From NCBI GenBank assembly GCA_029210585.1, contig JARGFP010000005.1:1-64000 (forward strand): a stretch of DNA of 64,000 nt. Direction: 5' to 3'. The notes under the pieces are model-generated. The model saw only the letters and a list, made by a program, of their open reading frames with translations. It had not been told where the DNA came from and searched no databases. Shown here piece by piece: positions 17,020 to 24,938 of this stretch (position 1 is its first letter; the number at the start of each line of letters is the position of its first letter). Made by a program: the position numbers and the translations under genes. This DNA comes from Bacteroidales bacterium (GTDB lineage: Bacteria > Bacteroidota > Bacteroidia > Bacteroidales > GCA-2748055).

Positions 17020-17505
17020 ATGTCAAGCGTAAAAGTAGAATTAAGGAAAGATCAGATCGAAAAAATCCACAGCTTCTGTGATGCATTCAACAATGCGCAT
17101 GGAGAACTGATCAATGTACTGCATAAAACCCAGAGTGAATTCGGATACCTGCCTGCGGAAGTGCAGGAAGTGATTGCTGACAGAATGGGGTTGCCTGTTG
17201 CAAAGGTTTTCGGGGTAGTGACTTTTTACTCATTTTTCACCATGATCCCAAAGGGAGAGTTCCCAATTTCAATATGCACAGGTACTGCATGCTATGTTCG
17301 TGGTGCAGAGAATGTACTGGCTGAATTCAAGAAGCAGCTGAACATTGAAGTGGGAGAAACCTCTGCTGATGGTAAATTCTCATTAAGCTGCCTGCGCTGT
17401 GTGGGTGCATGTGGTCTGGCACCGGTAGTTCTTGTTGGTGACAAGACCTATGGCAGGGTAGCTCCGGATGATGTTAAGGAAATTATCTCTGAATATGGTT
17501 CATAG
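17020..17505 (+). CDS. hydC: NuoE-like subunit of trimeric [FeFe] hydrogenase
   Basis: 161 residues, the standard NuoE/HydC size. An N-terminal helical bundle (LINVLHKTQSEFGYLPAEVQ) leads to a thioredoxin-like [2Fe-2S] domain with ligands C86 and C91 (CTGTACYVRG) and C127 and C131 (CVGACGLAPVV). It passes electrons alongside HydB in the trimer. It is the last gene of the operon, 23 bp after hydA, and a hairpin terminator follows at 17533. In many bacteria hydC precedes hydB; here the order is hydB, hydA, hydC. Confidence 0.94.
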   Translation: MSSVKVELRKDQIEKIHSFCDAFNNAHGELINVLHKTQSEFGYLPAEVQEVIADRMGLPVAKVFGVVTFYSFFTMIPKGEFPISICTGTACYVRGAENVLAEFKKQLNIEVGETSADGKFSLSCLRCVGACGLAPVVLVGDKTYGRVAPDDVKEIISEYGS

Positions 17506-17532
17506 ATAAGTTTAGGTTAAATAGGTTAGTAT

Positions 17533-17563
17533 AAAAAGCCGCGGGATGTCTCGCGGTTTTTTT
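17533..17563 (+). terminator. Rho-independent terminator of the hydrogenase operon
   Basis: Stem AAGCCGCG / CGCGGTTT (one G-T pair) around an 8-nt loop, followed by a T run; 28 bp after the hydC stop. Confidence 0.85.
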
Positions 17564-17683
17564 CTCAATGCGTGTTCTGGAAATTTTATTTATGTTTACA
17601 GAATGTTACTGAACTGTATTGGCAGTCCATAATTGGTGTCAATTAGAAATCCCGTATTTTATTGAAGTGCATAATAATTGTCC

Positions 17684-18574
17684 ATGAAACAACAGACCTC
17701 AGGATACCTTTTTGCTCTTGGTGCTGCGCTGGCGCTTTCTTCGTCTTTTATTTTCAGCAAATCAGCACTTAACCAGGTATCCATGATTCAATTCGGCGCA
17801 GTCTGGTTTACGCTGGGAATTTTTTGGAACAGTGTATGGTATTTGGGGAGACGGAAATATACCAATATTAGGGTTAATACACGTCAGAAGCTAATTGTGG
17901 CTTTTCTGATCGCAATCCTGGAGGGTGTTGCCACAGGACTTTTTTACCTGGCCATTCGTGCCATGGAAAACCCTGCCGTCGTTTCTTTTATCGGAAATAT
18001 CGGGCCGGTTTTTGTAACGATCATGGGAATTACCCTACTCAGGGAGCGATTCAGGGGAGCCCAGGCGGCCGGAATCCTTGTCACCATTGCAGGCGTCTTT
18101 GCACTTAATTTCCGTGAAGGGGCCTTCAGGGGGTTTACTGATCCCGGGGCAATGTACGTAATAACCGCCTCCTTCTTTTTTTCACTTGCAACAATTACGG
18201 GCCGGAGGTTCAAGGAATACCTGGTGCCGGAAATGATGTCGCTCATCAGGACCATTCTTTTGGCGGTTGTATTTATTGTATTGCTATTGGGATCTGGTCA
18301 GCAACTTCATTTTCAGGATGTTGTATGGCGCGATCTGGCACTCGGGTCATTGTTTGAGACGTTGCTTACCATCGTTTTTGCCTACCAGGCATTAATAAGA
18401 ATTGAAGCAACTTCCACATCGCTCATAATAAGTTCAAAAGCTGTGTGGACCCTCATACTGGCATGGATTTTTCTCGAGGTGTTTCCTTCCGGGATCCAAT
18501 TGGTCGGCGGGTTTATGACCCTGTTGGGTATTTACCTGATCACCTGGAGACCCCGGAATCGAATTCGAGAATGA
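17684..18574 (+). CDS. EamA/DMT-family transporter
   Basis: 296 residues from ATG 17684; a TTG two codons earlier is possible. About ten hydrophobic helices arranged as two five-helix EamA repeats, with the typical repeat starts (GYLFALGAALALSSSFIFSK and DPGAMYVITASFFFSLATI) and the conserved segment VVSFIGNIGPVFVTIMG. The family exports or imports small metabolites such as amino acids and nucleosides; the substrate cannot be predicted. It follows the hydrogenase terminator and is probably transcribed alone. Its 3' end overlaps the convergent TPR gene by 35 bp, so the two transcripts must overlap. Confidence 0.88.
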   Translation: MKQQTSGYLFALGAALALSSSFIFSKSALNQVSMIQFGAVWFTLGIFWNSVWYLGRRKYTNIRVNTRQKLIVAFLIAILEGVATGLFYLAIRAMENPAVVSFIGNIGPVFVTIMGITLLRERFRGAQAAGILVTIAGVFALNFREGAFRGFTDPGAMYVITASFFFSLATITGRRFKEYLVPEMMSLIRTILLAVVFIVLLLGSGQQLHFQDVVWRDLALGSLFETLLTIVFAYQALIRIEATSTSLIISSKAVWTLILAWIFLEVFPSGIQLVGGFMTLLGIYLITWRPRNRIRE

Positions 18575-19655
18575 AAGAAAAAACGGAATATTGTCTCGAT
18601 TGCCTGTGGTACCGACGTGCCTCCCCGGTATTTCCCTGTTTTTCAGCTATTCTTGATAATCCCGCATAGGAAATTGCAGCATATAAATCTGCTATAGGGC
18701 CAAATGTTTCCGCTTTTGATATCGCCCGGAGGTAGTATTGTTCGGCAGCCTTGAGATCTTTCAGTTGGTTCTCGTAAAGAAACCCCTGTGTCATCAGGTA
18801 GATGAGTCTGTGGAATTCACTTTTATGATAATCGATCTGTTCATTCAGGACTGAAGCAATCGTGTATTTTGAATTATACAGCAAGAGGATAAGATATTGC
18901 CCGGTATAATAGATGTTTTTTGGGAAATTGTTATAAAGCAGGGCCGCATAATCCAAGGCTTTTTCTATCTCTTTTTCATAATTGAGATATACCAGCGAAA
19001 GGAAAAGGATCGATTCGTATTTGATATACGTGGTGTTTTCTGCTGCATACTTTAACTCTTTTAATCCACGTTTTTTATTCCCATCGCGGAAAAACACAGT
19101 TATGGGCTTATAGGCAGGGTGTAATTCTACATATGCTTCGATGTAGTAATTGTATAATCCCGAGCTGAAGTAAAATTCATTGAACTTTTCTTTCAGATCA
19201 ATTCCCGCGAGCGTTTGCCGGTAAATATTATTAATGTCAAATAAGACCCTGGCAGTTTTCCCGTTATCAGCCCAGAACATGGCTTTAAAAGCCCTGGCAT
19301 GGAGATCAAAGAATATTCCTTCCAGGTGATCCGGGTCTTTTTCGAGAATATTACCTGCGCGTTCGATCGATTGGTCCATCAGAGATTCGAATAGCTCTGT
19401 GTTCGGATCATCCGGAAGCAAGGGAAATTCTTTCCAGTAGATGATCAGTGCTTTCAGGAAATAGGGAGCAGGATGACGGGGCATTTTTTCCTGAAGGATG
19501 GCCTGCATTTCAAGGGCCTCTTCGAAAGCGTACCCGTAGGTGGCATAGAGACATTTTTGCACCCTTTCCTGTATTTCCGGATCATCCAGGATATTCTGCT
19601 GTGCGACAGCAGGTATTGTGAGCAGGAAGAATATGCCAGTCAAAATACCTTTCAT
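18540..19655 (-). CDS. Exported TPR-type protein of unknown function
   Basis: 371 residues with an N-terminal signal peptide (ILTGIFFLLTIPAVAQQ). The mature part is almost entirely alpha-helical with degenerate tetratricopeptide pairs (YATYGYAFEEALEMQ; KALDYAALLYNNFP; AAEQYYLRAISKAETFG; AGLSRIAEKQGNTGEARRY). I do not recognise a named family. The helical repeats suggest a periplasmic scaffold. It is monocistronic as far as can be seen: the upstream neighbour on the same strand is the fasciclin gene, separated by a strong terminator, and its 3' end overlaps the EamA gene by 35 bp. Confidence 0.7.
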   Translation of the reverse strand: MKGILTGIFFLLTIPAVAQQNILDDPEIQERVQKCLYATYGYAFEEALEMQAILQEKMPRHPAPYFLKALIIYWKEFPLLPDDPNTELFESLMDQSIERAGNILEKDPDHLEGIFFDLHARAFKAMFWADNGKTARVLFDINNIYRQTLAGIDLKEKFNEFYFSSGLYNYYIEAYVELHPAYKPITVFFRDGNKKRGLKELKYAAENTTYIKYESILFLSLVYLNYEKEIEKALDYAALLYNNFPKNIYYTGQYLILLLYNSKYTIASVLNEQIDYHKSEFHRLIYLMTQGFLYENQLKDLKAAEQYYLRAISKAETFGPIADLYAAISYAGLSRIAEKQGNTGEARRYHRQSRQYSVFSFILEFDSGVSR

Positions 19656-19751
19656 CTTTATTGTTTAATGCACTTCTGCTTTTGTAAAACTAAAACTATT
19701 CATGTTCAATAATGTTGGGATTCTCATTTGCAAAGATGCTATAACAGAATG

Positions 19752-19788
19752 AAAATAAAAAGGCTGCACACTAAATGTGTGCAGCCTT
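19752..19788 (-). terminator. Rho-independent terminator after the fasciclin gene
   Basis: Perfect 10-bp stem GGCTGCACAC / GTGTGCAGCC with a 5-nt loop; on the minus strand it is followed by a T-rich run. It lies 25 bp after the fasciclin stop. Confidence 0.88.
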
Positions 19789-19812
19789 TGATGTGAGAAC
19801 ATGAAAGCGTGC

Positions 19813-21047
19813 TTACCTCACAACCTTCACTTTATCCACAAACGCACTGTTTCCAGAATTCACAATGATTATATAGATTCCGTTCTCCATTGATTCGGTT
19901 CCCATAACATAGTCATGGCCACCTGTCGGAAGTACGCCAAGATACCTTTCGGTAACTTTTTGTCCAACTATATCATATACTTCAATGGAAACTTCAGAAG
20001 AATTGCTCATTTCAAACCTGAAATTGATAAGGTCTGAAGCAGGATTTGGATAGACAACAGCATTGCTGAAAATCGAAATCTCTTCTTTAATATTTGTCGC
20101 TTCAGGCTGAATGACCGCGTCGATCACGTGTACCACGCCATTGGGAGCTTCATAGTCAGCGAATACAACTTTGGCATCGTTGATAAATACATCTCCATTG
20201 GAGATGGTAACCGTGATATCGGAACCTTCCAGTGTGGTGAATGTGTCACCATCGGAGAGGCTTGATGACAAAGCGGTTGCACCTACTACCTGGTACTTAA
20301 GGATCTCAGCAAGCTGTCCTGTGGGATCTGCGAGCAGTGCATCGATGGTCGCCTGACCGAGTGCAGCAAAGGCATCATCGGTGGGAGCGAACAATGTGAA
20401 TGTGCCGTCAGCTGAGAGCGCACCTGCGAGTTCAGCGGCAATAACAGCAGCCTCGAGTGTCTCGTGCCGCGGGCTGTTGACCACGATGTCGACAATAGAG
20501 GTGGGCTGTGTGATCACCGCGTCGATAAAATGTATAACACCTGTATAGGTCCTGATGTCGGTTTTAATAATCTTGGCCTGGTTGATAAATGCTTTCCCTT
20601 CATAAAGTGAAATAAAAGCATCAGTTCCTTCACTCATTTCCAGGATCTGTCCGTCGGAGAGATCCTTAGCGTAAATTTCCCCTGAGGCAAAGTGGTACCT
20701 CAGGATTTTGATAAGTTCTTTCGGATTCTGGAAGAGGTATTTCAGTTTCTCCTCACCCAATGCTTGAATGCATCATTGGTGGGAGCGAAAAAGGTATAAT
20801 ATCCTCCCTTCGATTCATTGAAATCAAAATCTGTTTTATCAAAGGCGGTTTTTAACAAAGAATATTCCGGTTCATTGAGAAAATCAAACTCAGAATCTGT
20901 CTGAGCAAGGAGAACATTACCTGAGAGGAATACCATGACCAATGCCATGAGAAGGAAACGGATACTAAAAAGATCTATTTGTGCATTGCGAGGTAAAATT
21001 TTAGGTTTCAGAAATTTTGTTTTTGGATTGTACATAACTAAACACAC
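19813..21047 (-). pseudogene. Two-fasciclin-domain secreted protein with T9SS type A tail, frameshifted
   Basis: Two reading frames make one protein. The first (21047 to 20742) has a signal anchor (FLLMALVMVFLSGNVLLAQ) and the start of a fasciclin domain up to YYTFFAPTNDAFK, then runs out of frame to a stop. The second (20760 to 19813) resumes with LGEEKLKYLFQNPKELIKIL, finishing domain 1 (ending GVIHFIDAVI). Domain 2 is complete (TLFAPTDDAFAALG to GVVHVIDAVI). The tail (YPNPASDLINFRF, then YDIVGQKVTE) is a T9SS type A sorting domain. Expected codons AAG-GCA-TTG read AAGCATTG near 20765, a one-base loss. Without correction the product is a useless 101-residue piece. A sequencing error or a true recent mutation are both possible. 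Fasciclin proteins are usually adhesive surface proteins. Confidence 0.82.
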
Positions 21048-21221
21048 AAAACGAGATAATGTTTAATAAAAAATAAAAATAAATAAACAAAAAGATCCTG
21101 TACCACAGTAAAAAAATAGAATTCTTTTCTTAATGTTTTATGTTTTTTAACAAATTGAATTCGGAGTTCAATTGCTGAAGTCACTATTTTTTTTGCACTT
21201 TTGTACTATATTCAGCAGGAA

Positions 21222-21803
21222 ATGATACAAATAGAAGATAAAATTGTCAGTACGGAACTTTTTGATAATTATTTTGTATGTCATCTTGAGAAATGCAAGG
21301 GACTGTGTTGCGTATACGGGGATGCAGGTGCACCGCTGGAAGAGCATGAAACCAGGATATTCGAAGAAAATATCGATAAGATTAAGCCATTTCTTCGTCC
21401 GGGTGGCATTGAGGCGATTGAGGAGAAAGGAGCCTGGGAATTTGACGGGGATGGTGACAGGGTGACGCCTTTAATGGGTGATGATGACTGTGCCTATTCA
21501 ATTATTGACAACGGGATCGCGCGGTGTGGCATAGAAAACGCATTTAATTCTGATGCAATTGATTTCAGGAAACCCATTTCGTGCCATCTTTATCCAATAA
21601 GGATCAGCAAGATAGGGAATAATATCGCATTGAATTATCATCGTTGGGATGTATGTAAACCTGCCTTGAAACTGGGCAGACAATATGACCTTCCTGTATT
21701 CAGATTTCTGAAAGACGCCTTGACCAGGGTATTTGGAACGGAGTTTTATGATGAGCTTGAGCGTGTCTATGAAGCCTGGAAGAACAAGGAAGAAATCAAA
21801 TAG
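21222..21803 (+). CDS. DUF3109 family cysteine-rich protein
   Basis: 193 residues from ATG 21222; an in-frame TTG at 21201 is less likely. Matches the DUF3109 family: DNYFVCHLEKCKGLCCVYGD (cysteine cluster), GAPLEEHE, DDDCAYSII, ARCGIENAF, PISCHLYPIRI and WDVCKPA. The number and pattern of conserved cysteines suggest metal or iron-sulfur binding, as in the related YkgJ-type zinc/iron-chelating domain, but no function is established. It stands 111 bp upstream of the M20 dipeptidase gene on the same strand. Confidence 0.85.
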   Translation: MIQIEDKIVSTELFDNYFVCHLEKCKGLCCVYGDAGAPLEEHETRIFEENIDKIKPFLRPGGIEAIEEKGAWEFDGDGDRVTPLMGDDDCAYSIIDNGIARCGIENAFNSDAIDFRKPISCHLYPIRISKIGNNIALNYHRWDVCKPALKLGRQYDLPVFRFLKDALTRVFGTEFYDELERVYEAWKNKEEIK

Positions 21804-21914
21804 TACAGGAACAGTGGAGATGATTTCGTGGCCATTGATTCATCCTGGCGGTTTGACGTATGTTGCACTTTTATATAACTGTTATTGAAAGCAAAACACC
21901 AAAAGCAAAAATAA

Positions 21915-23282
21915 ATGGAACAAGTAAAAACCTACATTGATCAAAACAAGGAACGTTTCCTGGAAGAACTTTTTGAACTGATCCGGATTCCTTCCGTCAG
22001 CTCAAGCCAAATCCACAAGCCTGATATGCTTAAAACGGCAAAAGCTGTAAAAGAGGCGTTGATCAATGCCGGTGCTGACAAGGCGGAAATTCATGAAACC
22101 GCTGGTCACCCGGTCGTTTATGGTGAAAAGGTCATTGATGCCTCGAAGCCTACAATACTGGTATACGGGCACTACGATGTCCAGCCTGCTGAACCATTGG
22201 AACTTTGGAAATCTCCCCCGTTTGAACCAGAAATCCGGGAAGGAAAAATCTATGCAAGAGGTGCAGATGATGACAAGGGGCAGTTGTTCATGCATGTGAA
22301 GGCTTTCGAATTCTTGGTAAGCAGCGGTAAGCTTCCCTGCAATGTTAAATTCATGATTGAAGGTGAAGAAGAAATTGGTTCCCCAAGCCTCAAACAATTC
22401 TGTAAGGAAAACAAGGAACTGCTCAAATCAGATGTGATCCTTATCTCTGATACTACTATGATTTCCATGGACATTCCTTCCATCACCACCGGATTGCGCG
22501 GACTGAGTTACCTCCAGGTAGAAGTAACGGGTCCGAACAGGGACCTGCATTCAGGATTGTATGGAGGTGCAGTTGCCAACCCGGTGAATGTACTTTCCAA
22601 AATGATTGCGCAGCTGACCGATGAAAATAATCATATTACCATTCCCGGATTTTATGATGATGTGATCGAAGCATCTGACGAGGAAAGGAAAGAGATGGCC
22701 AAGGCGCCATTTGACCTGGAAGCTTATGAGGATGCCCTTGATATCGAAACTGTACAGGGTGAAAAGGGCTATTCCACTATTGAACGGACCGGTATCAGGC
22801 CAAGCCTTGATGTATGCGGAATCTGGGGTGGTTTTACCGGGGAAGGCGCCAAAACTGTGCTGCCTTCCAAAGCATATGCAAAGATATCCATGCGACTTGT
22901 TCCCAACCAGGATTCCCACAAAGTGGATCAGTTGTTTGAAGCATATTTCAAATCCATTGCACCAGCAAGTGTGAAAGTAGAGGTAAAGAGTCTTCATGGA
23001 GGTCAGGGTTATGTTGCTCCTATCGATACAGCAGCATACCAGGCCGCAAGTAAGGCCGTGGAGGCAACCTTTGGAACAAAGCCTGTGCCTTTCAGGAGCG
23101 GAGGGAGCATCCCCATTGTTGCCGACTTTGAAGAGGTATTGGGCGTGAAATCTATTCTGCTCGGTTTCGGACTTGAATCAGACGCCATTCATTCCCCGAA
23201 TGAAAACTATCCACTCGAGAATTTTTACAAGGGGATTGAAACGATTCCCTATTTCTACAAATATTTTTCCGAGATGCCCTGA
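21915..23282 (+). CDS. M20-family dipeptidase / metallopeptidase
   Basis: 455 residues. M20 zinc-peptidase motifs are clear: YGHYDVQPAEP (first metal histidine and catalytic Asp), GADDDKGQLFMH (bridging Asp), EGEEEIGSPSL (catalytic Glu and metal ligand), GPNRDLHSGLYGG (dimerisation-domain histidine) and FRSGGSIPIV. The C-terminal metal histidine is in ESDAIHSPNEN. Length and motif spacing match the cytosolic non-specific dipeptidase/CNDP-like group, which cleaves dipeptides and contains a lid domain. Cytoplasmic, with no signal peptide. A strong terminator follows 27 bp after the stop. Confidence 0.92.
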   Translation: MEQVKTYIDQNKERFLEELFELIRIPSVSSSQIHKPDMLKTAKAVKEALINAGADKAEIHETAGHPVVYGEKVIDASKPTILVYGHYDVQPAEPLELWKSPPFEPEIREGKIYARGADDDKGQLFMHVKAFEFLVSSGKLPCNVKFMIEGEEEIGSPSLKQFCKENKELLKSDVILISDTTMISMDIPSITTGLRGLSYLQVEVTGPNRDLHSGLYGGAVANPVNVLSKMIAQLTDENNHITIPGFYDDVIEASDEERKEMAKAPFDLEAYEDALDIETVQGEKGYSTIERTGIRPSLDVCGIWGGFTGEGAKTVLPSKAYAKISMRLVPNQDSHKVDQLFEAYFKSIAPASVKVEVKSLHGGQGYVAPIDTAAYQAASKAVEATFGTKPVPFRSGGSIPIVADFEEVLGVKSILLGFGLESDAIHSPNENYPLENFYKGIETIPYFYKYFSEMP

Positions 23283-23309
23283 TCTCTTTTATCATATAAC
23301 AAACAGAGA

Positions 23310-23338
23310 GGCTGTTACCGGGTGGTAACAGCCTTTTT
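23310..23338 (+). terminator. Rho-independent terminator after the dipeptidase gene
   Basis: Perfect 10-bp stem GGCTGTTACC / GGTAACAGCC with a 4-nt loop and five T. Confidence 0.9.
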
Positions 23339-23780
23339 GCTTTTCAGTAATGACCAGTTTTGTGGAATTCACACAACCAGTTCACGGGTAACGATTCGAA
23401 ATGTTCAAACAGGATTTGAAATATGCTGTCAGGAAGCCTGTTCTTTTTGCCCTGTCATTTTTTACTACACCATTCGATTATTTTGATATAAATTTAATTT
23501 ATACATTAATAATATAGGGGGTATGCAAAATATTATACAAATATATAAACAGGAAATAAAGTTACGTATATTAAATATAAAACATAAAAAAAGTTTAAAC
23601 TGTAAGTTATAGGAGGCATAAAAATTTAAAATATTTTATTGTATAATATTTAAATATCAACATATAATATATACAATTGCACCATAAAATAATAAATAAA
23701 TACAATAACCCCTATAAAAAAGGGGGTATAAGATTAAAAAAGAATAAAAACAGCAAAATTTCTAATAAACAAGCAATCTT
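23339..23780 (+). promoter_or_regulatory. Long AT-rich leader region of glutamine synthetase with G-rich motifs
   Basis: Intergenic stretch of about 440 bp with no convincing gene; the last 320 bp are extremely AT-rich. Against this background stand three short G-rich blocks: AGGGGGTAT at 23516, ATAGGAGGCATA near 23608 and the inverted repeat ACCCC (23708-23712) with GGGGGT (23722-23727), which lies 53 bp before the start codon. The last is repeated before the next glutamine synthetase gene. No TAnnTTTG element is evident, so the promoter may be unusual or activator-dependent. Confidence 0.5.
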
Positions 23781-24704
23781 ATGAAATCAAAATTAGAGTA
23801 CATCTGGCTGGACGGTTACAAGCCCACCCAGATGATGAGAAGTAAAACACTTGTCGTTGAAGGTTTCAGCGGGAAGGTAGAGGATGCACCCCTGTGGTCA
23901 TTTGACGGATCTTCCACGATGCAGGCTTCCGGCAACAGTTCAGACTGCGTATTAAAACCAGTTTTTGTTTGTCATGATCCCCAGAGAAAAAACGGTTACC
24001 TGGTGATGGCCGAGGTTATGAATGCTGACGGGACACCTCATGCTTCAAATGGCAGGGCAACCATTGACGATGATGATGATGATTTCTGGTTTGGATTTGA
24101 GCAGGAATATGTATTATGGGACCTGGATCACCATACGCCACTGGGATTTCCGGCACCGGGTTACTATCCTCCTCCCCAGGGTCCTTTTTATTGCTCGGTT
24201 GGTGCAGAATTTAATATTGGGCGCAATATCGTTGAAGAGCACCTTGATGCCTGTATTGAAGCCGGATTGAATATTGAAGGAATCAATGCAGAGGTAATGA
24301 AGGGGCAATGGGAATACCAGATTTTTGCAAAAGGTGCAAAAGCATCAGGTGACCAGGTCTGGGTAGCCAGGTACCTTGCAGAGCGTGTTGGAGAAAAATA
24401 TGGAGTACGTATCAACATCCATCCAAAACCTGTAAAAGGAGACTGGAATGGTTCCGGTATGCATGCGAATTTTTCAAACGGAGCGATGCGTGAGCAGGGT
24501 GGTGAAAAGCTGTTCACTTCCATCTGTGAAGAATTTGGGAAGTATATCGAGGAACACATCGATGTATATGGCACTGATAACGAGGAGCGTCTGACTGGTC
24601 TGCACGAAACCCAATCCATTGATAAATTCTCATATGGTGTGTCTGACCGTGGGGCATCCATCAGGATTCCCATAAGCACTATTGAGGCTGGTTGGAAAGG
24701 GTGA
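23781..24704 (+). CDS. Type II (eukaryotic-type) glutamine synthetase, ended early by an in-frame TGA
   Basis: 307 codons, then TGA. The beta-grasp start KLEYIWLDGYKPTQ, substrate loop WSFDGSSTMQ, FGFEQEYVLWD, GQWEYQIFAKGAK, HPKPVKGDWNGSGMHANFSN and GVSDRGASIRIPI identify GSII, which makes glutamine from glutamate, ammonia and ATP. Family members in Bacteroidota are about 337 residues. At 24702 the codon expected to be TGG (Trp, as in GWKGWLEDRRP) is TGA. The same frame continues for 29 codons encoding the conserved tail. The truncated product lacks the EDRRP segment, which in vertebrate GS holds active-site Glu and Arg residues, so it should be inactive unless the stop is read through or the base is a sequence error. 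Confidence 0.85.
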   Translation: MKSKLEYIWLDGYKPTQMMRSKTLVVEGFSGKVEDAPLWSFDGSSTMQASGNSSDCVLKPVFVCHDPQRKNGYLVMAEVMNADGTPHASNGRATIDDDDDDFWFGFEQEYVLWDLDHHTPLGFPAPGYYPPPQGPFYCSVGAEFNIGRNIVEEHLDACIEAGLNIEGINAEVMKGQWEYQIFAKGAKASGDQVWVARYLAERVGEKYGVRINIHPKPVKGDWNGSGMHANFSNGAMREQGGEKLFTSICEEFGKYIEEHIDVYGTDNEERLTGLHETQSIDKFSYGVSDRGASIRIPISTIEAGWKG

Positions 24705-24794
24705 CTGGAAGACCGGAGGCCGGCTTCAAATGCAGATCCCTACAAGGTAGCATCGGTTATTGTTAAATCAGTAAAAAAGGCTGAGTTAATCTGA
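24702..24794 (+). pseudogene. C-terminal coding remainder of type II glutamine synthetase beyond the in-frame TGA
   Basis: In the same frame as the glutamine synthetase, codons 24705-24791 encode LEDRRPASNADPYKVASVIV followed by KSVKKAELI and a normal TGA at 24792. This is the conserved GSII C-terminus, with no further damage. The first stop is followed by CTG (TGA-CTG), similar to known leaky UGA-CUx contexts. The rho-independent terminator sits 26 bp after the second stop, as expected for a gene ending at 24794. Confidence 0.8.
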
Positions 24795-24820
24795 TCAACC
24801 GAAATTTGTTCTATATTTTC

Positions 24821-24855
24821 AGGGGTGCTTGTATTGGCAGGCACCCCTTATTTTG
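24821..24855 (+). terminator. Rho-independent terminator after type II glutamine synthetase
   Basis: 8-bp stem AGGGGTGC / GCACCCCT with a 12-nt loop, followed by the T-rich tail TATTTTGTT. Confidence 0.75.
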
Positions 24856-24861
24856 TTCTCA

Positions 24862-24881
24862 ACCCTTAAAAAAAAGGGGGT
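24862..24881 (+). promoter_or_regulatory. ACCC...GGGGGT inverted-repeat motif upstream of GSIII
   Basis: ACCC (24862-24865), a TT and eight A, then GGGGGT (24876-24881), 57 bp before the GSIII start. A near-identical arrangement lies 53 bp before the type II glutamine synthetase start (23708-23727). This is a candidate shared operator for nitrogen control; the binding protein is unknown. Confidence 0.45.
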
Positions 24882-24938
24882 CTTCTTTTTAAAATGATGT
24901 TTTAGCTGTAACTTGCGCCAAATTTTAAAAGTGATATT

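Noticed and set aside
24702-24704. UGA as selenocysteine or as a Trp codon across the genome
   Set aside because: The conserved residue here is aromatic, not Cys/Sec, no SECIS-like hairpin follows directly, and TGA is the normal stop of many genes in the window while Trp uses TGG.
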